DNA of 64,000 nt, from contig LNEY01000002.1 in the NCBI GenBank assembly GCA_001464195.1, positions 1 to 64,000 of the forward strand. Direction: 5' to 3'. A program made the position numbers and the translations under genes. This document shows, piece after piece, positions 1 to 11,077 of the stretch (the stretch's first letter is position 1; each line of letters opens with the position of its first letter). Under the pieces are notes generated by a model that saw nothing but the letters and a program-made list of their open reading frames with translations, was not told the DNA's origin and did not search any database. This DNA is from Burkholderiales bacterium Ga0077547. GTDB taxonomy: Bacteria > Pseudomonadota > Gammaproteobacteria > Burkholderiales > Burkholderiaceae_C.

Positions 1-3000
1 GCAGTGTCTACATGCTGTCTGGCGATATTGGCGATGACTTGCTCGTAGGCGCGGGGGACGATGATGCGCTGTTCGGTGGCAAGGGCGACGACACGCTGAT
101 CGGTGGCAGCGGCGGTGATGTGATCTTTGCCGACGGCAACAACGATTACGCCTCTACCGTGGACAACGGCACAGGGGTGGGTTCGTGGATCACGGGTAGC
201 AATAACGCGTTCACCGACCAGCAGCGTCAGCTCACCTTGGCTACGAACGTGGCAGCAGTAGGGACCACGGGGAGCCTGCAGGTACTCGAGGTTTTGGTGA
301 AGTCCATCAGCCCACTGGCCAACACCGACTTGTATGGGCTTCTCGCCATGGAGCAGCAGAACGTCGTGCCCGATCCCGGGGACACGCGCCCCTACATCCC
401 AGGCTCGCAACGCACCTATGGTGACCTGACGGGTGGCGCCTGGTTTGGCACCAATGCGGGTAACGGAAACGACCTCATTCATGCGGGCGCCGGAGACGAC
501 GTGGTGAACGCTGGAGGCGGTGATGATGTCGTCGATGCCGGTACCGGCAACGACCAGGTCGCGGGTTACGACGGCAACGATGTGATCTATGGCGGGGCAG
601 GCAACGACGGCCTGCAGGGCGATTACCAGGTGGTGGTGACCGCAGGAGAAATCGCCGAGAACCTCACCTACTACGGCGCCAGCGGCGTGATCCGCTACAC
701 GCTGGACGCCAGCCGGCATGGGCAGGACTTCATCGATGGCGGCGCTGGCAATGACTTGCTCTTTGGTGGCGGAGGTTCAGACCTTCTGCACGGTGGCACC
801 GACAACGACGTGATTTACGGCGACGACTACAGACTATCCAGCCCGCACGTTGGAGATGATCACCTGGACGGAGGGAGCGGAGACGATCAGTTGATCGGTG
901 GTGGCGGTGCTGATGAGCTGCTCGGCGGAGATGGTGCCGATCTCTTGGAAGGTGATGACCTCGTGGCAGACGTGGCAGCCACATGGCACGGCGCCGACCG
1001 GCTCGACGGTGGGCGTGGCGACGACGACCTCATTGGCGGCGGCGGCGACGACACCCTGCTGGGCGGTGAAGGCAACGATTGGTTGGTCGGCGAGGATCAG
1101 CTGACTGCCACCTCTGCTACGACGCTCACCGGTAACGATTACTTGGATGGCGGCGCTGGCAACGACACGCTGGTCGGCGGCGTCGGAAACGACATGTTGA
1201 TTGGCGGCGGCGGCGCGGACGCGTTGTATGGCGGCGAAGGGAACGACGTCCTGGTTGCCACCGGCGTCGGAAGCGTGCTGGACAGCGGCGCTGACCGCGA
1301 CCTTCTGCAGGTCGCCGAAGGCTCGAACATCACGGTCAACGTCACCAGCGCCTCGGCCACAGACGCAGACGATCTGATGCTCGGTGGCGGGTTGACCTCG
1401 ACCTCTGTCAGTGTTGCCATCAGCGGCAGTCTTGATCCAAATGCTCAGACGGCCACGCTGACATTCGCAGGATCGGCAACCGTCATACGCCTGTCGACCT
1501 CCTCTGCCACCGCGTCGCTGGGAAACGCGCTGAACACGCTGCAGTTCAGTGACGGCGTGACCTGGTCAGCGACCGACATCCGCGACAAGCTCCATGGGTC
1601 CGTCAGCGACGGCGCCGACACGCTTGTTGCGCTCAACGGTATCGATGACGCCTTGGCGAGCGGCGGTGGAAATGACTTCCTCTCTGGTGCGAATGGCAAC
1701 GATTCGCTTGATGGAGGGGACGGCGACGACAGGATGACTGGGCACGGCGGAAACGACACTCTGATCGGTGGAGCCGGTGCAGACCAAATGCAAGGCGGCG
1801 AAGGCAACGACCTGTATATAGGAGGCACTGGCAACGACGAGACGCGGGACTCCAGTACCACCAGCGATGACGTGTACCGCTATGAGCGCGGAGACGGATA
1901 CGACCTTATCGATGACTACGGAGGCAATGATCGGCTGGAACTGGGCGCGGGCATCAGCGAGGCAGACGTTCAGCTATTCCAAGAACTAGGCATTCTTCAA
2001 GTTCTTTTGCCTGACTCCGGACACCAGACTTTGGGCACCACGCTCGGTTCTGGCGCGATCGATACGCAGCGGTTTATCGAGACGATCAGGTTTTCCAACG
2101 GCGTCGAATGGGGCGCAGCGCGCATCAAGCAGGAACTGCTCAAGGGGACTGCTGGGGCGGACCGTATCTACGGCTTCGAGACTAACGATTCAATTGATGG
2201 TGCAGATGGCAACGACACCATCGAAGGTATGGCAGGAGACGACACGCTCTATGGCTCAAGAGGCAACGATTTGTTGTGGGATGTCAGAGGTAATGACCAA
2301 TTGGTGGGCGGCGAAGGAAATGACGATCTTCAAGGCGGCGAAGGAAATGATGTGCTGATTGGTGGCGTAGGTGACGACTTCCTCTTCGGCGGCATTGGGA
2401 ACGACACCTTTCGCTTTGGATACGGTGATGGCGCAGACACCATCGCAGCAGAGTTAAGCGGCAGCGACCGCATCGAGTTCGACTCAAGCGTTCTGTCTGC
2501 CAGCTTCTCCTTCCAGCAGACAGCACGGGCGCTCGTGCTTTCCTATGGTGCTGCCGACAAAATCACGATCAGCGATGTGTTTGACGGCTTGACTGGTGCG
2601 TTGTACCGCTCGAACGTGCAAGTGATCCAGTTTGCGGATGGTGTTTCGTGGTCGGACGTCGCTATCGAAGCGGAGGTTGTTCGTCGAGCCCTTACCACCA
2701 CAACCGGCAACGACACCAGGTACCTCACCGCGAACTCCGACGCCCTGGATGCCGGTGACGGCAACGACACCATCTATGGAATGGGCGCAGGCGACAGCTT
2801 GTCCGGTGGTAACGGCAACGACGTCCTGTACGGCGGAATCGGCAACGACACTCTGCAGGGCGGCACAGGCAACGACGTCGTCGAAGGCGAGGACGGCAAC
2901 GACGTGTTGCAAGGTGGCGACGGGGTAGACACCCTGCGCGGTGGCTACGACGGAGTGGACACATTCGATGGAGGCGCTGGAAACGATACGCTGGACGATC

Positions 3001-6000
3001 TGACGGGTGCAGACATCGTCTACTTCGGTAGAGGCGACGGACAGGATGTTGTTGAAACGGTCACCTACAGCACTTTTGGCGTCAACAGCACGATCGAGTT
3101 CAAGCCTGGTGTCTTGCCAGCGGACGTCATTGCTCGACGTGCGTCCGATGGGCAATACCCGGGACGCGCTGGGCTGGAATTGAGCATCCTTGGAACCACG
3201 GACAAGATCCTCGCGAAGAGCTATTTCAACCCCGGCACTTACAGCGTGATCCGCCAAGTCCGTTTCTCCGATGGAACGATCTGGGATGCAGCACGCATCC
3301 AGCAGGAAGTTGATGCGAACCTGTCGCAGACCTTGGTTGGAACGGAGACAGCGGATACGCTGTCCGGAGGGAGCAGCAACGACGTCTTGTCCAGCCTGGG
3401 TGGAAGCGACATGCTCGTCGGAAACGCCGGCAATGACACTCTGGACGGTGGCGCTGGAGCGGACACGCTGGTGGGCGGTAACGGTGACGATGTCTATCTG
3501 GTCGACGACGCAAGCGACGTTCTGATCGAAGCTGCCAACGAGGGCTGGGACACGGTCGAATCCTCAATCACGTGGACACTGCCAGAAAACGTCGATGTTT
3601 TGCGCTTGCAGGGAAACGGCAACGTCCATGCAATTGGCAATTCGGCGACCAATTTTCTGGTCGGTAACGCTGGGGCCAATCGCCTGGATGGCCGCGGCGG
3701 CTTCGATTCGCTCATGGGTGGCGCAGGTAACGACACGTATGTTGTCGACAACGATTCCGACTACATCTACGAATACGCGGATGGTGGTCTGGACACGGTC
3801 GAATCATCCGTTCACTGGACGCTCGGTGCGGAGGTTGAGAACCTCCTCCTGGCGGGCACAACCGCCCTTAGCGGCACAGGAAATCAACTGGACAACGTAC
3901 TCACCGGTAACGCTGCCAACAACATGTTGAGAGGTGGCGCGGGCAACGACACCCTTGATGGCGCAGCCGGCAATGACACGTTGGCGGGAGGCATCGGCGA
4001 CGATGTTTACGTTGTGAACTCCATCTCAGATGTGCTCATCGAGGCGGCTGGAGAAGGAACAGATACCGTTCGTGCATCCATCACCCTAAGCCTGGGCGCG
4101 AACCTGGAGAATTTGACACTCATCGGAACAGGTGCAATCAATGCCACTGGAAATGCGCTCAACAACCTGTTGAATGGCAACAGTGCTAACAACGTATTGA
4201 ATGGTGGCGCCGGTGCAGACGCCTTGATCGGCGGGGCGGGCAACGACATCTACATCGTCGACCTGCCAACCGATATCGTCATCGAGGCAGCCAATGAGGG
4301 CACCGACACTGTCCAATCAGCGACGAACTGGACGCTTGGAGACGCTGTAGAGAACCTGACTCTGACGGGTTCCGCAGCAATCAATGGCACCGGCAATACC
4401 CTGAACAACAGCATCACCGGCAACACCGCTGACAACACGCTGTCAGGTGGTGCTGGCAACGACACGCTGAATGGCGGCTCCGGAACCGACACCTTGATCG
4501 GCGGAGCGGGCAACGACGTCTACGTGATCGATGTGGCGACCGATGTCGTGATCGAGTCAGCCAACGAGGGCACTGACACCCTCCAATCAGCAGTGACATG
4601 GACACTGTCTGACGCCCTCGAGAACCTGACACTGACCGGCTCCGCAGCAATCGACGGCACCGGCAATGCCCTGAACAACAGTGTCATCGGCAACACCGCC
4701 AACAACACGCTGACAGGTGGCGCAGGCAACGACACGCTGAATGGTGGCTCGGGCACAGACACGCTGATCGGTGGTGTCGGCAATGACGCTTACGTGGTCG
4801 ATGCAGCCACGGATGTTGTGACCGAGCTGGCTGGCGAAGGCACCGACACCGTTCAATCGGCGGTGACCTGGACGCTCGGCGACACCCTGGAGAACCTGAC
4901 GCTGACCGGATCCTCAGCGATCAGCGGCACTGGAAATGCGCTCAACAACGTGCTTAACGGTAACGCTGCCAGCAACACGCTGACGGGCAATGCTGGCAAC
5001 GACACACTGAACGGTGGCGCGGGCGCTGACACGATGATCGGAGGTGCAGGCAACGACGTCTACGTGGTCGACGCAGCCACCGATGTCGTGACCGAGATGG
5101 CTGGCGAGGGCACCGACACCGTCCAAACGTCAGCGACCTGGACACTGGGCGAATTTGTTGAGAACCTGACCATGATCGGCACCGCCGCCATCAATGGCAC
5201 TGGCAATGCGCTGAACAACCACCTCATCGGCAACTACGCGAACAACACGCTGACGGGCGGAGCAGGCAACGACACGCTGAATGGTGGCTCCGGAACCGAT
5301 ACCTTGATCGGTGGTTCTGGCAACGATCTTTACTTTGTTGACGTGGCCACAGACGTGGTGATCGAAGCGGCCAACGAAGGCACCGACTCGGTCCAGTCCG
5401 CAGTGACCTGGACACTGGGCGCGGATGTTGAGCACTTGACACTCACAGGCTCGTCAGCGATTCATGCCACGGGCAATTCGCTCGACAACTCCCTGAGTGG
5501 CAACAGCGCCAACAACACTCTGACGGGCAATGCCGGTAACGACACGCTGAACGGTGGCAGCGGCATCGACACGATGATTGGCGGCACAGGCAACGACTTC
5601 TACGTGGTCAATGTGGCGACCGATGTGGTGACTGAGTTGGTTGGTGAGGGGACTGACACCATTCAATCGGCGGTGACCTGGACGCTCAGCAACACGTTTG
5701 AGAACCTGACGTTGACAGGGTCGATCGCAATCAATGGAACAGGCAACGAGCTCGACAACGTCCTCATCGGCAACTATGCGAACAATGTGCTCACGGGTGG
5801 TGCCGGCAACGACACGCTGAGCGGTGGTGGGAGCGCAGACACCATGGTGGGCGGCCTCGGCAACGACACCTACACCGTCGACATCGTGTACGACGTGATC
5901 TGGGAAGCAGCGAACGAAGGCATCGACACCGTTCAGTCGGCTGTGAGCTGGACGCTGGGCGCCAACCTCGAAAACCTGTTGCTGACGGGGTCGTCCGCGA

Positions 6001-6503
6001 GCAATGCCACTGGCAACACGCTCAACAACATGCTCACTGGCAACTCTGGCGCCAACGTGCTCGCGGGTGGTGCTGGCAACGACACCTACACCGGTGGCCT
6101 GGGGTCTGACACGCTGAACGACACGTCGACGACATCGAACGACATCTATGTGTGGGGCCGCGCACAGGGTAGCGACATCGTGACGGATGCCGGCGGTACA
6201 GACCGACTGGACCTACTCGCTGGTGTCACTGAAGACCAAATCTGGCTGCGGCAGGTGGATAACAACCTGGAGTTGTCGGTGATCGGTACGACCGACCGGT
6301 TGACGATCAACGGCTGGTACACAAGCCCGAGCCATCAGATCGAAAGCTTCAGGCTCGCCGACGGGCAGGCGCTGCTGGCCTCACAGGTGCAGCAATTGGT
6401 CGATGCGATGGCGGCGTTCGCACCGCCGGCGGCGGGGCAGACGACCTTGCCGCCGAACTACGCGGCCGCGCTGAATCCGGTGATCGCGCCCAGTTGGGCT
6501 TGA
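1..6503 (+). CDS. Giant RTX calcium-binding repeat protein, 5' end outside the window
   Basis: The frame is open to the left edge (first full codon at base 3), so the N-terminus is missing and the ATG at 12 is probably internal. At least 2163 residues remain. They are dominated by GGxGxD nonapeptides, the calcium-binding beta-roll repeat of type I secreted RTX proteins. Five segments of the form F-[SA]-[DN]-G-x-x-W followed by an acidic helix (near residues 520, 695, 875, 1085 and, degenerate, 2115) resemble the haemolysin-type calcium-binding-related domain. From about residue 1155 the protein becomes a regular array of about 90-residue units. No membrane segment is visible. The last 30 residues are Ala/Pro-rich, and no type I secretion genes lie in the window. 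A surface adhesin or secreted structural protein is likely; an enzymatic domain could lie upstream. Confidence 0.9.
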   Translation, partial: SVYMLSGDIGDDLLVGAGDDDALFGGKGDDTLIGGSGGDVIFADGNNDYASTVDNGTGVGSWITGSNNAFTDQQRQLTLATNVAAVGTTGSLQVLEVLVKSISPLANTDLYGLLAMEQQNVVPDPGDTRPYIPGSQRTYGDLTGGAWFGTNAGNGNDLIHAGAGDDVVNAGGGDDVVDAGTGNDQVAGYDGNDVIYGGAGNDGLQGDYQVVVTAGEIAENLTYYGASGVIRYTLDASRHGQDFIDGGAGNDLLFGGGGSDLLHGGTDNDVIYGDDYRLSSPHVGDDHLDGGSGDDQLIGGGGADELLGGDGADLLEGDDLVADVAATWHGADRLDGGRGDDDLIGGGGDDTLLGGEGNDWLVGEDQLTATSATTLTGNDYLDGGAGNDTLVGGVGNDMLIGGGGADALYGGEGNDVLVATGVGSVLDSGADRDLLQVAEGSNITVNVTSASATDADDLMLGGGLTSTSVSVAISGSLDPNAQTATLTFAGSATVIRLSTSSATASLGNALNTLQFSDGVTWSATDIRDKLHGSVSDGADTLVALNGIDDALASGGGNDFLSGANGNDSLDGGDGDDRMTGHGGNDTLIGGAGADQMQGGEGNDLYIGGTGNDETRDSSTTSDDVYRYERGDGYDLIDDYGGNDRLELGAGISEADVQLFQELGILQVLLPDSGHQTLGTTLGSGAIDTQRFIETIRFSNGVEWGAARIKQELLKGTAGADRIYGFETNDSIDGADGNDTIEGMAGDDTLYGSRGNDLLWDVRGNDQLVGGEGNDDLQGGEGNDVLIGGVGDDFLFGGIGNDTFRFGYGDGADTIAAELSGSDRIEFDSSVLSASFSFQQTARALVLSYGAADKITISDVFDGLTGALYRSNVQVIQFADGVSWSDVAIEAEVVRRALTTTTGNDTRYLTANSDALDAGDGNDTIYGMGAGDSLSGGNGNDVLYGGIGNDTLQGGTGNDVVEGEDGNDVLQGGDGVDTLRGGYDGVDTFDGGAGNDTLDDLTGADIVYFGRGDGQDVVETVTYSTFGVNSTIEFKPGVLPADVIARRASDGQYPGRAGLELSILGTTDKILAKSYFNPGTYSVIRQVRFSDGTIWDAARIQQEVDANLSQTLVGTETADTLSGGSSNDVLSSLGGSDMLVGNAGNDTLDGGAGADTLVGGNGDDVYLVDDASDVLIEAANEGWDTVESSITWTLPENVDVLRLQGNGNVHAIGNSATNFLVGNAGANRLDGRGGFDSLMGGAGNDTYVVDNDSDYIYEYADGGLDTVESSVHWTLGAEVENLLLAGTTALSGTGNQLDNVLTGNAANNMLRGGAGNDTLDGAAGNDTLAGGIGDDVYVVNSISDVLIEAAGEGTDTVRASITLSLGANLENLTLIGTGAINATGNALNNLLNGNSANNVLNGGAGADALIGGAGNDIYIVDLPTDIVIEAANEGTDTVQSATNWTLGDAVENLTLTGSAAINGTGNTLNNSITGNTADNTLSGGAGNDTLNGGSGTDTLIGGAGNDVYVIDVATDVVIESANEGTDTLQSAVTWTLSDALENLTLTGSAAIDGTGNALNNSVIGNTANNTLTGGAGNDTLNGGSGTDTLIGGVGNDAYVVDAATDVVTELAGEGTDTVQSAVTWTLGDTLENLTLTGSSAISGTGNALNNVLNGNAASNTLTGNAGNDTLNGGAGADTMIGGAGNDVYVVDAATDVVTEMAGEGTDTVQTSATWTLGEFVENLTMIGTAAINGTGNALNNHLIGNYANNTLTGGAGNDTLNGGSGTDTLIGGSGNDLYFVDVATDVVIEAANEGTDSVQSAVTWTLGADVEHLTLTGSSAIHATGNSLDNSLSGNSANNTLTGNAGNDTLNGGSGIDTMIGGTGNDFYVVNVATDVVTELVGEGTDTIQSAVTWTLSNTFENLTLTGSIAINGTGNELDNVLIGNYANNVLTGGAGNDTLSGGGSADTMVGGLGNDTYTVDIVYDVIWEAANEGIDTVQSAVSWTLGANLENLLLTGSSASNATGNTLNNMLTGNSGANVLAGGAGNDTYTGGLGSDTLNDTSTTSNDIYVWGRAQGSDIVTDAGGTDRLDLLAGVTEDQIWLRQVDNNLELSVIGTTDRLTINGWYTSPSHQIESFRLADGQALLASQVQQLVDAMAAFAPPAAGQTTLPPNYAAALNPVIAPSWA
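3474..6119 (+). repeat. Ten tandem in-frame units of 270 bp (two of 243 bp) in the RTX gene
   Basis: Units begin near 3474, 3717, 3987, 4230, 4500, 4770, 5040, 5310, 5580 and 5850. Each encodes GGxGNDxYxVD, then a D-V-[IV]-x-E-x-x-x-E-G-x-D-T core, then a WTL / ENLTLTG segment, then N-rich and GGAGNDTL nonapeptides. Units 4 to 9 are spaced exactly 270 bp apart. Units 1 and 3 are 27 bp shorter, which is one RTX nonapeptide. Near-identity of units 4 to 8 points to recent duplication or homogenisation. Confidence 0.9.
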
Positions 6504-6511
6504 GGCCGAGG

Positions 6512-7858
6512 TCAGCAGAGCGTCGCAGAGACTGAGATCAGAGCATCGATCTGCTTCGCCATGTGCTGCGCGGCGCCGCGGTGTCGGCTGGCGAATTCCA
6601 GGGCGCGATCGGCACTGGCGGATGAGGTCCCGGGCGGCGTCGATGCATCGCCTTCTTCTCTTTTGGATGTGGTCAACATCTCCGTCGCCACACACACCGC
6701 CGCGTCGATGTCACCCACCCGCATCGCCGCCCCTTCGCGCTGCGCCAGTTCGGCCGCATCGGCGAAGTTGTAGGTGTGCGGGCCCATCAGCACCGGGCAG
6801 CCGCAAGCGGCGGCTTCGATGAGGTTTTGGCCGCCCAGCGGCTCGAAGCTGCCACCCAGCAGCGCCACCTGTGCGCAGCTGTAATAGGAGGCCATTTCGC
6901 CGATGGAGTCGCCCAGCCACACGTCGGCTTGTGCGGCTTCAGGCGGTGGCGCATCGGCCCAGGTGCTGCGGCGAACGGCGGTGAGGCCGCCGGCCGCGAT
7001 CAGTGCGGCCACGTCGTCGAAGCGTTGCGGGTGGCGGGGCACGATCAGCAGCAGCGGGCGTGGGTGCGTGAGTGTTGTGGGCTGCTGCTGGCGCATCAGG
7101 TTCCAGGCGAGCAGCAAGGTGGCCTCTTCGCGTTCGCGCGTGCTGGCCGCCAGCACGACCGGGCGGCCAATGGTCTGACGCCACGCGCGGCCGAGCGCGA
7201 GCTGTGCAGGGTCGGGCGTCATGTCGAACTTGACGTTGCCGCTCACCTCCACGCGCGGTGCGCCCACGGCCCGCAGGCGCTCGGCGTCTTCGGGCGTTTG
7301 CGCCAGCACCAGCGCCACGCTGCGCGCAGCCGGGCGGAACAGCGCCTGCAAGCGCTCGGCCTTGCGCGCGCTGCGTTCGCTGAGGCGCGCATTCGCCAGC
7401 ACCATCGGCACGCCACGGCGCTGCGCGGCATGCAGCAGGTTGGGCCAGATCTCGGTTTCCATCAGCACACCAATGGCGGGCTGAAAGTGCTTGAAGAAGC
7501 GCGACACCGCGCCGGGTGTGTCGAACGGCAGCCACACCTGGCGGTCACCCGTTCGCAGTAACGCGGCGCCAGCGGTGCGGCCGGTGGCGGTGCCGTGGGT
7601 GAGTAGCAAACGCAGGGCGGGCTGCTGTGCGCGCAGCGCCGCAATGAGGGCGGCAGCGGCCCGGGTTTCGCCGAGCGACACCGCATGCACCCACACCCAG
7701 CCCGATGAGGCGGCGTCGTGGCCGTAGAAGCCCAAACGCTCGCCGATCGCATGGCGATACAGCGGCTCGGCGCGCCCGCGCCGCCACAGTTTCAGCAAGT
7801 AAACCGGGGTGGCCAGCCACAGCAGCGTGGCGTAGGCGATGCGCGCCAGGTGCTGCAC
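6512..7858 (-). CDS. waaA: 3-deoxy-D-manno-octulosonic acid (Kdo) transferase
   Basis: WaaA adds Kdo from CMP-Kdo to lipid IVA at the inner face of the cytoplasmic membrane, so this organism makes LPS. The 448-residue product has the usual family layout: an N-terminal hydrophobic anchor (TLLWLATPVYLLKLWRRGR), the early GERLGFYG motif, W-V-H-A-V-S-L-G-E near residue 55, a TGTATGR segment, and the GT-B C-terminal block with GGSFEPLGGQNLIEAAACG. The start codon is GTG, chosen because the membrane anchor begins directly after it. The C-terminal 50 residues carry a Ser/Thr/Glu-rich insertion that is not typical. It is convergent with the RTX gene, with only 8 bp between the stops. Confidence 0.93.
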   Translation of the reverse strand: MQHLARIAYATLLWLATPVYLLKLWRRGRAEPLYRHAIGERLGFYGHDAASSGWVWVHAVSLGETRAAAALIAALRAQQPALRLLLTHGTATGRTAGAALLRTGDRQVWLPFDTPGAVSRFFKHFQPAIGVLMETEIWPNLLHAAQRRGVPMVLANARLSERSARKAERLQALFRPAARSVALVLAQTPEDAERLRAVGAPRVEVSGNVKFDMTPDPAQLALGRAWRQTIGRPVVLAASTREREEATLLLAWNLMRQQQPTTLTHPRPLLLIVPRHPQRFDDVAALIAAGGLTAVRRSTWADAPPPEAAQADVWLGDSIGEMASYYSCAQVALLGGSFEPLGGQNLIEAAACGCPVLMGPHTYNFADAAELAQREGAAMRVGDIDAAVCVATEMLTTSKREEGDASTPPGTSSASADRALEFASRHRGAAQHMAKQIDALISVSATLC

Positions 7859-7895
7859 AGCGGTCAGCGGGCAGCCCTGGGCTGGAATGCTTGGG

Positions 7896-9287
7896 TCAGT
7901 GCGCCGCCTTGGCGATTTGCGCGTCGGGCTTCACGGCCCGCAGCGCGGCCATGAAGTCGGCTTCAATGCGGTGCAGCGCTTTTTCGGTGTGGCCCTCGAA
8001 GCGCATCACCAGCACCGGTGTGGTGTTCGATGCGCGAATGAGGCCGAAGCCGTCCTTGTATTCAGCGCGCAGCCCGTCGATGGTGATGACTTCCAGTGCG
8101 CCGGGGAACTTGGCGGTTTCCAGCAGCTTCTGCACCAGCAGCTTGGGCTCGCCTTCGGCGCAAGGCACGTTCAGCTCGGGGGTGTTGAAGCTGGTGGGTA
8201 ATGCATTCAACACCTTGCTCGGGTCTTTGCTGCGGCTCAAGATTTCAAGCAGGCGCGCTGCGGTGTAGGTGGCGTCGTCAAAGCCGTACCAGCGTTCACC
8301 GAAGAAGATGTGGCCGCTCATTTCGCCGGCCAGCGGCGCCTTGACCTTCTTCATTTGGGCCTTGACCAGCGAGTGGCCCGTCTTCCACATCAGCGGCTTG
8401 CCGCCGGCTTGGCGAATCACCGGCGCCAGGCGCTGGGTGCACTTCACGTCGAAGATGATCGTGGCGCCGGCGTTGCGGCTGAGCACGTCCTTCGCGAACA
8501 GCATGATCTGGCGGTCGGGGTAGATGATGTTGCCGTCTTTGGTGACCACGCCCAGGCGGTCGCCGTCGCCGTCGAAGGCCAGACCGATTTCGGCGTCGGT
8601 GGTCTGCACGGTGCGGATCAGATCGGCCAGGTTCTCGGGCTTGCTGGGGTCGGGGTGGTGGTTGGGGAAGTCACCATCGACCTTTGAGTACAGCTCGGTC
8701 ACCTCGCAGCCCAGCGCGCGCAAGATGCCGGGGGCTGAAGCACCTGGGATGCCGTTGCCGGAGTCGACCACGATCTTCATCGGGCGCTTGAGCTTGGCGT
8801 CGCCGGTGATTCGCGCGCTGTACTCGGGCACGATGTCCATCGTCGCCGATCGGCCGGCCTTCACCACATAGTCTTCGGCCTCCATGCGCACGCGCAGGGC
8901 CTGGATGTCGTCGCCATAAATGGCGCGGCCGGCCAGCACCATCTTGAAGCCGTTGTAGTCCTTGGGGTTGTGGCTGCCGGTGACCATGATCCCGCTGTGG
9001 CAGCCCTTGCGCCCACGCGTGGCGGCCACGTAGTACAGCATCGGCGTGGTGACGGCGCCCAGGTCCACCACATCCAGCCCGGTAGACGCCAGCCCACGGA
9101 TCAAGGCTGCGGCCAATGCCGGCCCGGACAAGCGCCCGTCGCGGCCTACCGCCACCGCCTTCTCGCCCGCCTTGACGGCCTCACTGCCGAAGGCCCGGCC
9201 CAGGTGTTCGGCGAAGGCCTCATCGACCGTCTTGCCGACGATGCCACGGATGTCGTAAGCCTTGAAATTGGACGCGGTGACTTTCAT
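7896..9287 (-). CDS. Phosphomannomutase/phosphoglucomutase (AlgC/ManB type)
   Basis: This enzyme interconverts hexose 1- and 6-phosphates for LPS, exopolysaccharide and nucleotide-sugar synthesis. The 463-residue product starts FKAYDIRG, has the phosphoserine loop VTGSHNPKDYNG near residue 107, the metal loop DGDGDR near residue 240, the sugar-specificity loop GEMSGH near 320, and a C-terminal RASNTTPVLVMRFEG phosphate-binding loop. These are all diagnostic of the alpha-D-phosphohexomutase bifunctional PMM/PGM subfamily. An in-frame extension reaches 9359, but the ATG at 9287 matches the family N-terminus and has AAAGG about 10 bases upstream. It lies 37 bp upstream of waaA on the same strand, consistent with shared transcription. 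Confidence 0.93.
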   Translation of the reverse strand: MKVTASNFKAYDIRGIVGKTVDEAFAEHLGRAFGSEAVKAGEKAVAVGRDGRLSGPALAAALIRGLASTGLDVVDLGAVTTPMLYYVAATRGRKGCHSGIMVTGSHNPKDYNGFKMVLAGRAIYGDDIQALRVRMEAEDYVVKAGRSATMDIVPEYSARITGDAKLKRPMKIVVDSGNGIPGASAPGILRALGCEVTELYSKVDGDFPNHHPDPSKPENLADLIRTVQTTDAEIGLAFDGDGDRLGVVTKDGNIIYPDRQIMLFAKDVLSRNAGATIIFDVKCTQRLAPVIRQAGGKPLMWKTGHSLVKAQMKKVKAPLAGEMSGHIFFGERWYGFDDATYTAARLLEILSRSKDPSKVLNALPTSFNTPELNVPCAEGEPKLLVQKLLETAKFPGALEVITIDGLRAEYKDGFGLIRASNTTPVLVMRFEGHTEKALHRIEADFMAALRAVKPDAQIAKAAH

Positions 9288-9379
9288 GGAGGGCGAGCCT
9301 TTCTGGGTAGCGGCAGATTTTAGGTAGGGGTCACGGCAACGCTTTCGATGGCACGCCAACGTTGCGATTCGAAGTCAAT

Positions 9380-9631
9380 TCATCCAACGATCTCATCACC
9401 GGCACGCGGCGGATCACCGCCCTGGCGGCGCAGCAATTTCCGGAAAGCGGCCAGGTCGGCCCTGCTGCGCCGCTGGGCAAAGAATTCAACAGTGCGCATC
9501 GCGGACAGCTTCTCAGCAACTGCGGTGGCCACAAACTGGTTCATGCTGATCCCTTCCTCGCGGGCCAGCTTCTCGGCCTCTGCCTTGACCGACTTGGGCA
9601 AGCGAAGCGGATAGGTCGATGTGTCGGTCAT
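9380..9631 (-). CDS. Ribbon-helix-helix antitoxin of a type II toxin-antitoxin pair
   Basis: The 83-residue product begins with a beta strand (TYPLRLPKSVKAEAEKL) followed by a short helix-turn-helix stretch (EEGISMNQFVATAVAEKL). This is the RHH/CopG-Arc arrangement found in HicB-family and VapB-like antitoxins. The C-terminal half is basic and Arg-rich and probably contacts the toxin. Its ATG overlaps the stop of the upstream PIN-domain gene by four bases (ATGA), so the pair is translationally coupled, with the toxin first. Autoregulation is expected for the family but I did not identify an operator. Confidence 0.75.
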   Translation of the reverse strand: MTDTSTYPLRLPKSVKAEAEKLAREEGISMNQFVATAVAEKLSAMRTVEFFAQRRSRADLAAFRKLLRRQGGDPPRAGDEIVG

Positions 9632-10050
9632 GACGGAATCCTCTTGTAGGCATCTCTCGGCAAGAAAAGACGGACGCCGAAGCGCTCGGGCGCGCTGGCG
9701 TAGTCGCGCAGGTTGAACGTGACGATGGCATCGGCGCGTCCGTTGACGGCGGCCTCAAGCACCATTTCATCGGCCGGATCACGCAACAGCGGGCGCCAGA
9801 CGAAATGGGACTCGACCGGCGTCGCCAGTGCAGTAACAGCATCAACGAATAGTTCGGTTTCTGACATGGCCAACCCCGATGCCGCGACATGCTCAGCGCG
9901 CTTGCAGACAGCCTCGTATTCCAGAATCAAAGCCACATTGGCCAGCAGCGTCACGCGACCACTGGCAGCAGCGTCCAACAGCGCCGCCGACGCTCCAGAC
10001 GGACTCCTCATGGCCGCCACGATCACATCGGTATCTAGAACCAGACGCAT
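9628..10050 (-). CDS. PIN-domain toxin (VapC-like ribonuclease) of a toxin-antitoxin pair
   Basis: This 140-residue protein has the PIN-domain layout: an N-terminal LDTDV strand carrying the first acidic residues, a central E in LEYEAV (near residue 44), and a C-terminal R-D-P-x-D-E block followed by A-D-A-I-V-T-F-N-x-x-D-Y. Together these give the acidic cluster that binds Mg/Mn in VapC-type RNases. It most resembles the subgroup annotated as putative toxin component, PIN family. It is the first gene of the pair, overlapping its antitoxin by ATGA at 9628-9631. The unusual toxin-first order is seen in several HicB/PIN pairs. The target RNA cannot be told from sequence. Confidence 0.8.
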   Translation of the reverse strand: MRLVLDTDVIVAAMRSPSGASAALLDAAASGRVTLLANVALILEYEAVCKRAEHVAASGLAMSETELFVDAVTALATPVESHFVWRPLLRDPADEMVLEAAVNGRADAIVTFNLRDYASAPERFGVRLFLPRDAYKRIPS

Positions 10051-10087
10051 GCCTCATTTTGACATCACATGCGATGTCATCGTCAAT

Positions 10088-10990
10088 TCATCCCCGTGGG
10101 TGGTGTGTCGCGTGCAGCGTCTTCAGGCGCTCGCGCGCGACGTGGGTGTAGATGGTCGTCGTCGAGATGTCGGTATGCCCTAGCAACATCTGCACCGCCC
10201 GCAGGTCGGCGCCGTGGTTCAGCAGGTGGGTGGCAAAGGCGTGCCGCAGGGTGTGGGGCGACAGCGGCATGTGCACCCCGCCGCGCAGCGCGTGCTGCTT
10301 GATCAGCCGCCAGAACATCTGCCGCGTCATCGGCCCGCCGCGGGCGGTCACGAACAGGGCGTCGCTCACCTGCTTCTTCAAGATGTCGGCTCGCGCCGAT
10401 TCCAGATAGCGCACCAACCATACCCGCGCCTCCTCGCCGAACGGGACCAGCCGCTCTTTCGCGCCCTTGCCGGTGATGCGCAAGGCGCCGTCGACCAGGC
10501 CCAGGTGCACCGTCTTCAGCGTGACCAGCTCGCTCACGCGCAGGCCGCTCGCGTACATCAGCTCCAGCATCGTGCGATCGCGCAGACCGAGCGGCGTGTC
10601 CACATCGGGCGCGGCCAGCAGCGCCTCGACCTGCGCTTCACTCAATATCTTCGGCACACGCAGCGGCTGCTTTGCCGCCAGCAGTTTCAGCGTGGGATCG
10701 GCAGTGATCAGGTGTTCGCGCAGCGCCCAGCGAAAGTAGCGCTTGAACACCGTCAGCCGGCGGTTGGTGCTGCTCGCCTTGCTGCCGGCATGGCGCGCCA
10801 CCGCATAGTCGCGCAGATGGGTTTCGGTGGTGGCGTTGAGTGCAGCGGCTGGCGTGCCGGCCAGCCATTGCGCGTACAGGGTCAGGTCGCGTCGGTAGGC
10901 GGCCAGGGTGTTGGTCGACAGGCCATCCTCGATCCACAGCGCATCGATGAAGCGGTCGATCGCGGCAGCGCTGTCGTGGAGCGGGCTCAT
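10088..10990 (-). CDS. xerD: Site-specific tyrosine recombinase XerD
   Basis: XerD with XerC resolves chromosome dimers at dif during FtsK-driven segregation. From the ATG at 10990 the product is 300 residues, the normal XerD length. It has an N-terminal SAM-like core-binding domain (IDRFIDALWIEDGLS) and a C-terminal catalytic domain with A-S-G-L-R-V-S-E-L (catalytic Arg), H-T-L-R-H-A-F-A-T-H (His/Arg pair) and LGHTDISTTTIYTHV (nucleophilic Tyr). A GTG at 11074, just after the queG stop, would add 28 residues without family homology; I prefer 10990. It is immediately downstream of queG and may be cotranscribed. No dif site was recognised in the window. Confidence 0.9.
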   Translation of the reverse strand: MSPLHDSAAAIDRFIDALWIEDGLSTNTLAAYRRDLTLYAQWLAGTPAAALNATTETHLRDYAVARHAGSKASSTNRRLTVFKRYFRWALREHLITADPTLKLLAAKQPLRVPKILSEAQVEALLAAPDVDTPLGLRDRTMLELMYASGLRVSELVTLKTVHLGLVDGALRITGKGAKERLVPFGEEARVWLVRYLESARADILKKQVSDALFVTARGGPMTRQMFWRLIKQHALRGGVHMPLSPHTLRHAFATHLLNHGADLRAVQMLLGHTDISTTTIYTHVARERLKTLHATHHPRG

Positions 10991-11077
10991 GCGCAGATTC
11001 TCGCTGGCACGCTCGGTGGCGAGGTTCTGGCCGCTCTGGGGGGCGATTGGCGCAGCCCTCTGACGCGAGTTCACCGC

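Noticed and set aside
3474..6119. Repeat array considered as CRISPR or non-coding satellite
   Set aside because: The 270-bp units are contiguous, have no spacers, and encode in-frame RTX nonapeptides.
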